A stretch of DNA of 64,000 nt from Paragordius varius (taxonomy: Eukaryota > Nematomorpha): contig OZ176059.1 in the NCBI GenBank assembly GCA_964247055.1, positions 3,534,001 to 3,598,000 on the forward strand. The letters run 5' to 3'. Shown here in pieces: positions 10,263 to 21,866 of the stretch; position 1 is the stretch's first letter; every line of letters starts with the position of its first letter. The notes beneath the pieces were generated by a model. It saw only the letters and a program-made list of their open reading frames with translations, had not been told where the DNA came from and made no database searches. A program made the translations under genes and the position numbers.

Positions 10263-12980
10263 AGGCACATATACATATTAAGTATAAAAAGATATATTAA
10301 ACACATTAGCACAAATATATATATCTCTATTTAAGGATTGGGGTGAATAGCAGTAACCATCTTAAAATAAATTTAAAAAAATAATTATTTTTGGGTAATT
10401 TATATATGAAATCCTAACTTTGTAAAAATATATATGATGATTCAGAAGACCTCTGGTTGCCACAATCAGTGTACAAATCCCAGATTTATATTATTTAATT
10501 GCGACGGATTTTAGATTAAAATAAATATAGATTTGTAGCTCTTGGCAAATACTTTATAATTTACCAGATTTTACGATTTTCCTACCCGGTTTTAAATAAA
10601 GGAATATGCTTAAAGATAGTCTTTAAGAAAAGAATGTCGGGCAGCAGTTTTGTGTTATAAGGAATCGGTGTTGACATAGTTAACTGGTTAATACAAACGA
10701 AAGATGGTTAAGTCGTGCTTTAAAAGATTAAGATTTATTACAGCTATAATTATTTAACTGACGAAAGATTATTATATCCATAGTTAAATCTGAAATTTTT
10801 TTTTGATCTTGCTACTGCAGTAAATCAATTAAATAGCAGTCATTTAAAACATAATTTTTAATTTGACGTAAACTATTAAAAATGTCGATGATATTGTCAA
10901 TATATCTCGAATATATATCCATGTTTTATCCCATTTGATAATGTGTTGAATTTTTAACTAAATTACTCTCTCTATTTTCCTAAAGCAAATTTGCATTGCT
11001 TTATGAAATTTATTATCAAAATTTTTGCTACATTTTAGCTTTTCATTTTTTTGTATACGATATTTTGGGAGCAGTTTTTTATAATGGAGTTTATCGTAAA
11101 TAGACTACTGTTTTATAAGTTGTTTTGGTTAATATAATTATCAATCCTCTTCTCATGTAGATAAAAAAAATTACAGTAACCTTCTATAGCTTCTCCAAAA
11201 CCTAATAATGATAAACAGTTGATATATAATTTAATAAATGTAAACTAATTTAAAATCTATCCAGGATTTATATTTAAAATTAACGAAAAAAAATAGCGGC
11301 GAAAAAGTTTGGGATGTTATAATTACTAAAAGGCATATTTTAAATATTGGCCTGTAAAAATATTACTTAAGGTACAATATTAAATGCGAGTATGAATTTA
11401 AACCAAAAATTAATGAAATATTAAAAATATTCATTTATAGCCAAAAATTAAAAATATCTGGGTGACTTTAAAGCCACATCGGCGATAGGGTGGCAATATA
11501 TAATTGAAAAATATATAATGATTATTATAAACTTTATGGATATAAGAAAGTTGCTATTTTTAACCCTGTAAAGAACAAACTTTTAGTTAAATCAATTAAA
11601 TTATATTTAGTCATGGGTTTCAAATATAAAGTTAATTTATTCATAAATACACCATCTATATAATTACTTTTTAAAATAACCGGCCAAAATTAAAGAGGCT
11701 AAATAATTTTTCAATGGTTTGTAGAAAAAGTGTATTTCAGAAATGTTACGTTATCCTTAGTATATTCTATAAGCTTCTATTAATTTACATATACTAAGAA
11801 ATGATGTTCAGTAAATGAAACATTTATATTAGAAGTTGGGCAACATTACAAAATTTCAGGTAAATTGAGTTTTAACTTCAAACAGCTCCCTGATTCTTTT
11901 ATCGTTTTCACACTCCGAATATATACATAAAAATCAGAATTTATTAATTCTAATAATAAAATTTTATAATTAAAGTGTAATTGCTAAAACTCTATAGAAG
12001 TTCATAATTTAAATAAACGTAAAATCTGATTGTTATTATTAATACAACTTTGAGGTAATGTTCTATTTATAGATCATTAGATTGAAGGTGATGTTCTGAT
12101 ATTTAACAAAAATTGATATAATTAAACATTTTTCTATTCCTTTTCCACCAGCTTCAAGGTGGGCGTCCTTATATGGTAATAGAAAAAGAAATTCCAATAA
12201 TATAAAAAACAATATAATATATTTATAAATATATCAACTAAAAATATATAAAAAAAGTACATTGTCTTTTAGATGAACAAGTCTGAATTGGTATAAAGTT
12301 TTCAATATAAGAAATAGACGGTTTAATTAAGCCACACTAAATGTAATTTTTAGTTAAAACCTGGTTTAAACCCTTATTTGAATAGAAATATAAAAATAAA
12401 ATAAATTAAAAAATTTTTTCGTGATTAAGGTGTGTTTTATTTATTTGACCAAATTGTATAAAAAATGACTCAAAATCCAATCAATCACAAGAAATAAAAT
12501 AAAAAAGTGATATAAATCTAGATAAGACAATATCTCATATTTTCTGGAAATATAAGTAAATATATAACATATTGTGCAATCAAAACACTCAGCTTCTTGC
12601 TAATGAAGGTTGATAAATGTTAATCGTAAAAAAATTATCCGTTTTTTAAGATAACACATGTATCTATATGCCTGTGCGCTCTTTATGTGATTTGAATTTT
12701 TTAATTTATAATGACTAATGACTAATGGGACTTTTGCTTTTTTTATTGGTATATTAAATAAAAATTGTAGCTTACCTTAATCATTGTTAATAAAATCCTG
12801 GTCAATGAAAATATATTTAATTTTTGACCATTAACAGGTTTAATATAATAAAATTTTTAAATCAAATAATGTTTTTTTTAATTAAAAAAAGTCAAATTTT
12901 ATTCTAATGGTTAATTATAAAATCAAATATATATTATAGAGTATCATTATTAATATACTCGTAGTTATATCTTTTTAATA
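10263..12980. repeat. gene-free repeat flank, partly inverted
   Basis: No gene is seen. About 10985-11770 is the reverse complement of about 37690-38400 (for example cgatattttgggagca versus tgcccccaaaatatcg, and tttatagccaaaaatt with its complement). The next part, 11785-12375, is a direct repeat of 28925-29545. The stretch 12550-12960 is a diverged copy of the flank seen at 15460-15890 and 49560-49843. Confidence 0.65.
12127..12188. repeat. imperfect palindrome
   Basis: The outer arms are tttttctattcc and ggtaatagaaaaag. A perfect inner stem CCACC/GGTGG encloses an 8-base loop. The diverged copy at 29269-29332 keeps the outer arms. It could form a hairpin as DNA or RNA; no function is shown. 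Confidence 0.55.
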
Positions 12981-13224
12981 TACAGTAAAAACTGATATTA
13001 TACGGACAAAATGTAAAAAATAAAATTTGGATTTTTATATTATAACGCATTGTTTAAAAAAAAATGAAAAATAAATACACAATCAATTCTATATTTTACA
13101 ATTTTAATTAAATAGCTAATATGGAAAATAATTAATTTTATAATTAGTATGGTTGTTTTTTAGAAAAAAGGTATTTGTTTTAATATTTTTACATTTTGTC
13201 CATATAATTTCTATTTTTACTGTA
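12981..13224. mobile_element. MITE-1 copy
   Basis: The ends are tacagtaaaaactgatatta and ttctatttttactgta, with the inner arm tggttgttttttag. A full-length element flanked by TA. Confidence 0.8.
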
Positions 13225-13479
13225 AATATGGGAGTTAAGGTCACAGTTGTTGTAGTTGTTATGTTTATTTAATTTTAAATAAAACATAGGCATCCTATCA
13301 TTAAAATCAATTATAATTGACGTGATATAAGATTATTTTAAAATAATTGCTTATTCCATTTATGCAAAGATTCAGTTATTTTATTTTTGAAAATTAAAAA
13401 GTAATGCTCAATGATGGGTCCAAACTAAACAGCCAATGGAAAGAAACTTTCACGTAATATATTTTTGATATGGCGTGAC

Positions 13480-13668
13480 AACCATACTTTTTGAACCTTT
13501 TATCCTATAAAAAATCATTTAATTTGAAGCGTAAAATACACAATTAATTGTGTAACCAATTATTCGATATTATAATTATAAAACAATGAGTCATATTTAT
13601 AATCAAGATTTAAAAGTCGGAAATTGATTTTATTGAAAATTTTGTCCGTATATTCCGATTTTACTGTA
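13480..13668. mobile_element. MITE-1 copy, left end missing
   Basis: The inner left arm is recognisable (gacaaccatactttttgaac) and the right end reads ttttgtccgtatattccgat followed by tttactgta. The outer left arm is lost. Confidence 0.6.
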
Positions 13669-14681
13669 ATTTTTAATATAATTTACATGGTGATATATTA
13701 AAAATATTTATGACATACAACACAAGTTACAATAAAAAAATTAAAAAAATGTTACATTTGTTATTGATTTGTGTAGTAAATACATTAACAAATTTTTTAT
13801 AGACATTAATATACTTTATTAGGTTTCTAGATAACCAAAACATCAATTTTTTTAGCCAATACTTTGTTATTGGTCAATTTCAAAATAATATTATATTACA
13901 TGTCAAGTGAGTTTTGGTTAAATTATTTAATATTTCCATATTAATACCAAGCATAAAGAAGATGGCATATTCATATTTGCATATATACCCTTTTATATAT
14001 ATTTATTATGAAAAAACTTTTAAAACAAAATCATCACAGATTTTTTAAAACGAAAACTTTTTTACGTAAACGCCATATCTTTTTATACGATGTATTTAAA
14101 TTATCAATTTAAAAAGCAATAACTGTTAACCTTGCTCTGAACTAATTCTCAACTTCAACTAGAAGAAAGTCAAATTTTTAACCAAATTTAATTTAGCTAT
14201 ACATTATTTTATAATTTACTCTACGTAAAATACATCAGCGCATTTTAGGGTGGAATTTGTAACATAGTGTGAGTTTTTAGATGAAAATTTATCTTTTTTT
14301 ACTTTGTGTGAATAGTCAATATTTTTTTAAAGTTTTAAATATAAGTCGCTAAAAATTGAATATAAAAACTTTCTACATCATTTTGTATAAATCGTGTATT
14401 TGATTTTCATTTCAGCTATTTAGTTATCAAATGTTTCAACTTTTTAATCTATGACTTGAATTTTCAGCTCAATATATTTATAAATATAATTATTGGCATT
14501 TAAAACATGAGTTATTAAAACCTATAAATTAAAAAATAATATTCAATCCATTAGTGATTCTTTCATATATGTATGTAGTATGTAATTAGATATTATATTA
14601 ACTTATTTTATATAGCGAACTTATATTAATTTTTGCCCATTATTTCTGTTTTATAAATTTTATTTTATTAGCAAATTAAAT
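13669..14681. other. AT-rich flank, no gene seen
   Basis: Nothing coding is visible. The stretch 13960-14480 is a diverged copy of the unit flank also seen at 22300-22360, 53040-53300 and 59590-60060 (agatggcat motif, then ctgaactaattctcaacttc, then agggtggaat). Confidence 0.5.
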
Positions 14682-15024
14682 TACAACTGACTTTATTGTT
14701 GGCCAATTAGCTATACAGTAGCGTATATTTAAAAATTTTTTTGTTTATAAATAAGTAAATGATAAAATAAATACTAATTAAAATATTTTTAAAATGGATA
14801 AGATTGTAGGATGAAAATATACTAGATTTGGTATTGCAAATAAAGTTCCTATTATTTTTAATTAAATTTACATAAAGCAAATAATAATTTTTATCCAAAA
14901 CAAATTTAATGTTGTATATATCAAAAAAAAATTATTTCACACCGTTTGTTGTTTTTTACTCACACGTTACTGTATTGCCAATTGGCCTAAAATAATGCGA
15001 AATAGGCAATAAAAGTGGGTATTT
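14682..15024. mobile_element. MITE-2 copy with enlarged centre
   Basis: The left end is ttattgttggccaattagct followed by atacagtagcgtat. The right end is cacgttactgtattgccaat, then ggcaataaaagtgggtat. It is about 340 bp instead of about 200 because the centre contains extra AT-rich DNA. Confidence 0.65.
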
Positions 15025-15890
15025 GAATATACTTTAAGTTTATCACAAATAGGCTCTAAAGGTTTAATCAGTTGGGTTTTCAATGTAATTGTCAGACTTT
15101 TTAAAAGGGTACATTTCACTCGGTTTTTGATGAAATGTTGGCTCTAAAAAACTAAAATTATAAAAATATACATTAAACTTTTAAACAGAATAACATATTT
15201 GAATTTAAATATTTTGGCAAGAAAGGTGTATTTTACATTTATAGCATAGCATGAAAATAAAAAAAATACCAAACAAATTGTACATAAAATGACTAAAACT
15301 AAGAAAAAGTGACATATATTTACCGATATATTACCAAGGTGTTTTTGGGAAACATACATAGAATTTAAATGTAAATTGAAAATGACATAAATACTGATAT
15401 AATCTAACCTACAGAAATATATTACATATTTTTTGAAGAGACTGAATAAATGACATATTTTGTGCAATCAATTATTTCCCGCTATTGTGGTTGATGAATG
15501 TTTATCATTAACAAAAGAATTTATACGATTTTCTAAATAGATGGCAAGTTTATTAAAATTAGATAATAAATTTTGTTTCAATTTAATTTTAATTTATAAT
15601 TTTTATTGACTGATTGTGGGACTTTTGTTTCTTTTAAATCGATAAAAAAATTGTTATTAATATTCATTAGATAAAAAGTAACTGAGGTACCTTATTCATT
15701 GTTAGTAAAATCCTCATTCATCCAAAAAATATTAAATTTTGGCTATCAACAGGCCAAATATAATAATATAAATTTTAAAATATCCTTAATAATGTTATAA
15801 AACTTTTTTTGCAAAGGAAAATATTGAAAATTTATTATAATGGTTAATTATCTAATAAAATATTATTTTATGGTGTCATTATTGTAAATT
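15025..15890. repeat. repeat-unit flank, no gene
   Basis: No gene is seen. The part 15460-15887 matches 49560-49843 in order (actgattgtgggacttt, ttttggctatcaaca, gtcattattgtaaat). The two paralogues stop matching at the same base, where one continues into a U2-like sequence and the other into a LINE. Confidence 0.6.
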
Positions 15891-15940
15891 TCTCGGCCTC
15901 TTGGCTAAGATCAAAGTGTCGTCCCTTCTTACCTTAAAAT
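15891..15940 (+). ncRNA. U2 snRNA-like 5' head (pseudogene)
   Basis: Tctcggcctcttggctaaga followed by tcaaagtgt matches the strongly conserved 5' end of metazoan U2 snRNA (TTCTCGGCCTT.TGGCTAAGATCAAAGTGT). The branch-point recognition stretch that should follow (GTAGTA) is replaced by cgtccc, and only a ragged echo (ttcttacc..ttaa) continues. The Sm site and the rest of U2 are missing. This is a retroposed or template-switched fragment, not a functional gene. Confidence 0.75.
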
Positions 15941-16390
15941 TTTTAATAATAATCAAACATGATTTTATGCCATCTTTTATACTTTTGCAAATGTTTAACT
16001 GTCCCTTTTTATTTATATTATCTTTTGCACTTTCATACCTTGTTTTTTTTATTTTTGTGCCTTTTTAAATCTCGCCCTTTGGTATTATTCGCTTCCCTCT
16101 TAATTATTTCTTGTGTACCCCCTTTTTAAAATTTGGCGCTTTCCTGAACCTCTTTTTCTAACGGCTGTTTTTATATACTTCCACCCTTTTTTTTACTCTT
16201 TTTGCTTTAAATTCGCGCTCTCGCCATTTTTTAACGGTTTTTTATTCATTTCCTCCATCTTTGTTATTGTTAATTGAATTCGCGCCTCTCTTCATCTTTT
16301 AGTTGCATGTGGTTTTTACTGCTAATCGTGTGTCTTTGAATTCCCGGCCCCCTTTTGGTTATAAATCAATTGTCCGGGTGACTATATCAA
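15941..16390 (+). repeat. pyrimidine-rich sequence attached to the U2 head
   Basis: This stretch is markedly T+C biased on the plus strand and richer in C than anything around it. A loose pattern recurs: gcctttttaaatctcgccct, aaatttggcgctttcc, ttaaattcgcgctctcg, gaattcgcgcctctc, gaattcccggccccctt, each separated by T-rich runs of about 60-100 bases. No ORF is visible. It ends where zinc-finger copy 3 resumes. It might be the 5' UTR of an unknown retroelement or a simple-sequence expansion. Confidence 0.5.
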
Positions 16391-16395
16391 AAAAA

Positions 16396-16765
16396 ATGTA
16401 AAACCTATTAAATCTTTTTACTCTTCAAAATTGGATAATATTTACCTCAATGTGATAAAATTTATAGGAACAAACGTGTTTTAGCCACACATATTCGTTC
16501 GGTTCATGAACAAATTAAATATACATACAAAATTTGTTTTAAGTTGTTTTCCGACAAAAGCTCTATTACTCAGCACATTTATTCAGTCCATGAAAAAATT
16601 AAACATGAATGTCCGATTTGTAAAAATGCATTTACTAAAAAATGCCATCTTGTAACACATATTCAGAGTGTTCACAGGAAAATTAAATATGAATGTCCAA
16701 TTTGCCTTAAGGAATATACTGGAAAAGGCAATTTTACCAAGCATATTAATAATGTACATAATTGA
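16396..16765 (+). pseudogene. C2H2 zinc-finger gene, copy 3 (3' part only)
   Basis: The copy begins at KPI-like sequence (aaaacctattaaatcttttt) just before finger 1. Finger 1 is out of frame. The frame 16544-16765 then reads three finger parts: SDKSSITQHIYSVH, HECPICKNAFTKKCHLVTH, and a third finger with YTGKGNFTKHINNVHN and the normal stop. The acidic domain, the PLDLS motif, the intron and exon 1 are absent, replaced by the U2-headed sequence. The family 3' UTR with AATAAA follows. Confidence 0.9.
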
Positions 16766-16962
16766 ACACTTAATTCAACATATATAATATATTTAATGTT
16801 GCATTAAATGTATTTTGTTTAAATATCCATTTCGTAAATAAAAGATATTGAGATTCATATTATTTTATAAGACGTATTGCAATAAGCATTTTTTTTAATT
16901 AAATATTTGGCATGATATTTGACCGCTCTTGTTTAGAGTTTTTTTTGTAGATAATATATAAT

Positions 16963-17220
16963 TTACAGTAAAAATCAAAATTATACGGACAAAACGTAAA
17001 ATTTAAAGTTTTTTTCTTACAGATAACCATAACTTTTAGATCTTGATTTTCTTATTCCGACTGATTGTTTCAGATTGCAAAATAAATTAGAAACAATATG
17101 TACTTCACAATTCAACTTCATTAGTTTTTGTATGAAAAATTAAATTTTAAAATGTAGGGTTGTTTAAAAAAAATTCACTATATATTACGTTTAGTGCGTT
17201 AAGTTTCGATTTTAACTGTA
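16963..17220. mobile_element. MITE-1 copy (downstream position, gene copy 3)
   Basis: It starts tacagtaaaaatcaaaatta followed by tacggacaaaacgta and ends gattttaactgta. It lies about 200 bp after the stop codon. Confidence 0.8.
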
Positions 17221-17405
17221 CTGTAGTGACTTAATTATTCGCCAATTAGCAATACAATAACGTATGATATAAACAACTTCTGTCCATGAACTAATAAACA
17301 AATATGTTGTAAAAAGAAAAATATATATACCGTTTGCTGTTTTTTATCACAAGTTACTGTATTGTCAATCAAAATAATGTGAACTGTCCAACAAAAGTGG
17401 GTATC
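17219..17405. mobile_element. MITE-2 copy
   Basis: Left end gccaattagcaatacaataa; right end acaagttactgtattgtcaa, then ccaacaaaagtgggta. It abuts the preceding MITE-1, as at gene copies 1, 5, 6 and 8. Confidence 0.65.
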
Positions 17406-18340
17406 TTGAAATACTCTAAGTTTTTTATCTATATAACAAATATGCTTTACGGTTTTAATAGGCCTGCCACGCTTTTTTAATGTAAATTATTATCAGGTTA
17501 AACCTTTCAGCCCATCACCTTTCCTTTAAATAACATAAGCACTAAGAAACTAAAACTATTAAATTTCATTAAATATATTTATAAGAATCTTTTAGTATAG
17601 GACTATTAAAAAAAGCATGAAAATTAAAAAATATTAAACAACTTTTATATAAAATGCCTTAAATAACAAAAAAATAATAGATTTACCAACATATTATTAA
17701 TTGCTTATTTGTAAGTAAACATAAAAATAATAAATTAAAAATAAAGTAATAACCAAATATCATCCAGCCTATAATATACCACATATAATTAAAATTGAAG
17801 GATAAAACGTATGGTATAAAAAGAATGTTTTTTCAAAAATTAGCATATTTTTATATGCCATGTTTTTAAATATTAGCATTTTCTATGAATTTATCCTCTT
17901 TTGTATCCACCCAATGAATAGGTTAATTAGCCAAAATTTATCAAATTAACAATTTATGGCATTAACAAAGGTTTAATTACATATAAAACCTAAATTTTAT
18001 ACATAAATAGCTTCCAAAATAATTTTATCCATATTTTTAAATCTATCAAGTGTGCCCTACACCACACTTGCACCCTAAATTTGTTTAATTATTTATGGAC
18101 ACAATTAGTTTTATATCATGCGCTACTACTATGGCTAACAATAACGTAAGTGCTGTAATTTATTTTTGAATAAAATCCAAAACAAATCGGTCAAATAGCA
18201 TTCCAAATATTTTATTAACCAAAATGCCTATTGCAAAACGTCTCCATAAAAGCTGAATCTAAATATCTTTTATTGCGAAATGGATAGTTAAACAAAATTA
18301 TATATAATGCTACATGTATTATATATGTTGAATAAAGTCT
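17406..18340. other. AT-rich spacer between converging gene copies 3 and 4
   Basis: No gene is seen. The first part repeats the sequence that follows MITE-2 elsewhere (tctatataacaaat, then ggttttaat, then cactaagaaactaaaacta). The minus-strand family 3' UTR of copy 4 occupies about 18220-18340 and includes a reversed poly(A) signal region near 18265. Confidence 0.5.
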
Positions 18341-19151
18341 TCAATTATGTACATTTTTAATATGCTTGGTAAGATTGCCTTTTCCAATATATTCATTGTT
18401 GCAAATCGGGCATTCATGTTTAATTTGTCATGAACAGATTGAACGTGTCTTGCAACATCTGCTTTTCCGGTAAATTCTTTTTTACAAATCGGACATTCAT
18501 GTTTAATTTTCTCATGAACTAAATCTAGAAAGATGGCCTTTGTCAGAAAACCACTTTGAACAAATTTTGCACGGATATTTAACTTGATCATGAACAGAAC
18601 GAATATGTTTAGTTAAGGTGCTTTAATACATATATATCTTATCACATTGAATACATTGAAAATTATTACCCAATTTTGAAGAATTTAAAGATTCAAATGG
18701 TTTTGCATTATTATTGTTATCATTAAATAAATTGTTAATATTATTCAAACTTATGTCATTGGAAGCAACATTTGGGCATACCAAAGTAATATCTTTTACA
18801 TTTTTTGGTGATTTTTTTAGAGAAAGATCTAAAGGTTCTGTCTGTTCTCCTACCAAATCAATAATTAGGGTATTTTTGTTGGTTTTGGTATCATTTTTAT
18901 TTTCATAGTCTAAATTATTATTTTGTTGAGTATTTTCGCTTTTATGTTCCCTTAAATAACAAAGGTTATGGAAAGAAGCGTTCAAAATTCTCCGTAAATC
19001 ATCATTTGTAAAGTCTTCATTTTCCAATAAATTAAGAAATGATGCCGGTTTAGATGGATCATCAATATACGTTTCTTGTTGATGTGTAAGTTCTATTTAT
19101 AAAGCTTTGTATCGAGATCACACCAAAGTTTGTAAGCCGAATCGCCGAAAT
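18341..19151 (-). pseudogene. C2H2 zinc-finger/CtBP-motif gene, copy 4, exon 2 (broken)
   Basis: This is the only copy on the minus strand. The acceptor is TTTATAG|ATTTCGGCGA with a CTAAC branch-point-like motif upstream. A one-base deletion near 19100 (AAATAGAAC against AAAGTAGAAC) creates an early stop. From 19027 the frame is open through MENEDFTNDDLRRIL and TEPLDLSLKK to finger 1, where CDKIYMY is followed by a stop at 18623. Further fingers (for example HECPICKKEFTGKADVARH) follow in other frames down to the family stop at 18341. At least three breaks. Confidence 0.9.
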
Positions 19152-19424
19152 CTATAAAAATTTGTTAGAAATGTAATTTAATAAGTCAAGTTATCAATAA
19201 TGAAACAATAAATCTTAACAGTCCAAGAAATGACTTAAAAATCAGTTGTACAGGTTTATTATTGCAACTCTAAATAATACAAACATACATTAAAATATTA
19301 CAGCAATGATTAAATTTGACAGATAAAATTTAAAAGCATAAAGAAAAATAATTTTTTATACATTAAAACCATACTTATCAAAAGAAAAATTCTACATAGA
19401 CTATTTTATTATATGTGATATCTA

Positions 19425-19685
19425 GAATTGATTATATAATAAAAACAAATATTATATGGATTAAAAGTCAAAATATAAAGACAAAAATTTTCTCTAAAAG
19501 ACAACCATACTTTTATAAGCCTTTATTTTTCTTATATTAATTAAATAATTACAATTGTAATATATATTGTGTAACAATTCAAAGCAATAGTTATCTTTTT
19601 TTTAAATCAAGAATAAAAAGTAAGAAAATAGATTTGTCTTTGTATTTTCAAGTTTTGTCCGTATAATATGAAATTTTGCTGTATA
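19425..19685. mobile_element. MITE-1 copy (intron of gene copy 4)
   Basis: The arms have aaaatataaagacaaaaatt and ttttctctaaaagacaacca on the left, and agttttgtccgtataatatg plus ttgctgta on the right. The outer left end is degraded. A second half-element precedes it at 19318-19390. Confidence 0.65.
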
Positions 19686-20415
19686 ACAATTATATCTTTG
19701 TGGTCTTTATTGCAACTCAAATCCATGAGTGTTATATAAATATAAGGTATGGCTGTTAAAAAATATATTTTAGCTTCTTATATCTGTACGTTATTGGATT
19801 TTAGTGGAATTAAATGTAGTCTCAAATTTTGACTAAAATATAAATCCAATATTATTGTAAGGTTGCATACGCTTATAAAGCTCGGTGAAATTTTCAAATA
19901 CAGTGAAAATTAAAAATGAAAAGGCTATTATATAGAAGATTAATTTAAATTTTATAGAGATTAAATATTTTTCTCAAAAGTGGTGTAGACTTTATGAAAT
20001 TAAAAAATTATGAACAAAAAACACAGGTATATTTGTTAATCATATTAGATATAATTTATATAATTTTACCAATTTGTTAATTAATAAAAATGTTAATGAA
20101 TAATAGTATTAGGTAATTATATGTTTAATATTAATTATTTAAAACAAGTTTTTGGAATCAGAAAATTTATTAAAAAATAAGTTAATTATTAAAAATAATT
20201 ATATGGCAATAAATTAATAAAATAAAAGTTTAAATAATCTAAAAATATAAAATTTTAAAATAATGTGTTATATATTGATGATATTTGAAAACAAAAAAAT
20301 AATATGATAATAAAAAAAATTAAGTTATAAATATAATGATATTAAAATTTTATTTAATATATGTATGCCAAATTTTAAATTGATATTTATTAAATATAAA
20401 AACTATAAAATATAC

Positions 20416-20500
20416 CCATTTTCCAAATAATTTGAATATTTTAATGAATAATAAAAAGCAGACAATTAAAAAACCGTTAAAAAATGAAATCGTCTGTCGT
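20416..20500 (-). other. predicted exon 1 of zinc-finger copy 4
   Basis: On the minus strand the block reads ACGACAGACGATTTC, then AACGGTTTTTTAATTGTCTG, and ends GGAAAATGG|GTATAT. The ATG is at 20419-20417 and the donor at 20415. The implied intron to 19152 is 1264 bp. Both the block and the direction agree with exon 2 on the minus strand. Confidence 0.65.
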
Positions 20501-20654
20501 TTTATTATATTTATTTTATTGTTTTTCAATTATTTTATGGTAAAACTATATTCTAAAAATTAAAAATACTTAATTATTTAAAAATAATTTTTCATATGAA
20601 ATATTGAAATAGCCCGGCTTTATTTATTAACATTATATTAGATTATATTTTATT

Positions 20655-21103
20655 GATTAATAAAATATTTTTAAAAATCCGTTTAGTTAAATCCCTAATA
20701 TTTCCTAGCATGATATACGCATCAGGAAGCAGGACAATAAAAAGGTAGACGAAAAATACATAAACGCCTTCGAAATCTGGTGACTTGGAAAGACAAAATA
20801 AAGAATACTGTATGACAAAATAAACCCCAAGATACACTGATTGACACGTGCCTCAAAATGAAATAATCATACTTTGGTCACATTACCAGAGCTAATGACT
20901 TGGAATTCCAACTAATGACAGTCAAGGGGGTCGAAGGATCCAGGAAACGTAGAGGCTACAAGATGCGCTAGATCGAAAACCTAACCAAAGAAACCAATCT
21001 CTCTTTACAACAGCTAACATCACTCACTTACAATCGAATAAACTGGAGAAAATACACCTTCGAAAAAGCAATAAATCGACAACGATCTTTGCTACAATAA
21101 ATA
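20655..21103 (+). mobile_element. RTE-like LINE, 3' end (degenerate)
   Basis: The conceptual translation holds IRLVKSLIFPSMIYASGSRT, the RTE-type stretch usually read as (R/K)LVKSLVFP...LYGSETWT, and later YFGHITRANDLEFQLMTVKG followed by an RGYKMR*IENLTKETNLSLQQL-type tail and INWRKYTFEKA. These are the C-terminal hallmarks of RTE-type reverse transcriptase proteins. Several stops and frameshifts interrupt it. Only the last few hundred bases are present (5' truncated), ending near ctacaataaataa. Confidence 0.75.
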
Positions 21104-21411
21104 AGTACGTTTTCATGGAAAATGCGTCTTTCTTTCGCTTCAACAAGTGAATAGTCAAATTGAATAATTGTGCCTATTTGGGAAAAACTGAGAGCATAAA
21201 ATCGCTAAAAATTGATGGAATATAAAAAGTTAATTTGGATTTTTACAACATTTCTGCTAAAAAAATATATTAATTATTGACTTAAGTTTTATTACATGTA
21301 AATAACCATTGTATCTACGAAAATGAATTAGAACCTTAAATTAAAAAAAGTTACTCAAAAAAATAGTTTAATATCTATCTATATGTATTATTTATGTAAG
21401 GACAATGTATT

Positions 21412-21866
21412 TACAGTAAAAATTGAAATTATACGGACAAAACTTAAAAATATAATAACTATTTTTTTCAAAAAACAACCATACTCCTAAACTATGGTGT
21501 GTATATAAAAGTGATTGTATAATTAACATTATACTTTGTTGTTTAAAACAATGACTTAATTTAAACACTACTATCTTTATTTTATTAAAAAGCAGTTAAT
21601 TTATTTTATTTATCAATACAGTTTTAATTGATATACAGACAAAACGTAAAATATAGTCAAATTTTCAGCACTTTAAATTTTTATTTTTTTTATATATCAT
21701 TCGTTAATATTTCAAAGTAGTAAAAGTTTATGCTAAACACAATCAATACATATTTCTTAATTCTAACAATACAATTTTTATGCCGAAAATGTTTATAAAA
21801 TGGATATCTTTTAAATAATTCTTTATATTTTTACGTTTTTTGCCGTATAAGTTTAATTTTTACTGA
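21412..21866. mobile_element. two overlapping or nested MITE-1 remnants
   Basis: One left end lies at 21412 (tacagtaaaaattgaaatta) with the inner arm tttcaaaaaacaaccatact. A second left arm lies near 21617 (atacagttttaattgatata then cagacaaaacgta), and a right arm near 21838 (tttgccgtataagtttaatt then tttactga). The first element seems to have lost its right half. Confidence 0.55.

Noticed and set aside
15891-15940. Functional U2 snRNA gene
   Set aside because: Only the first 30 or so bases match; the branch-point recognition sequence, Sm site and 3' stem-loops are absent.
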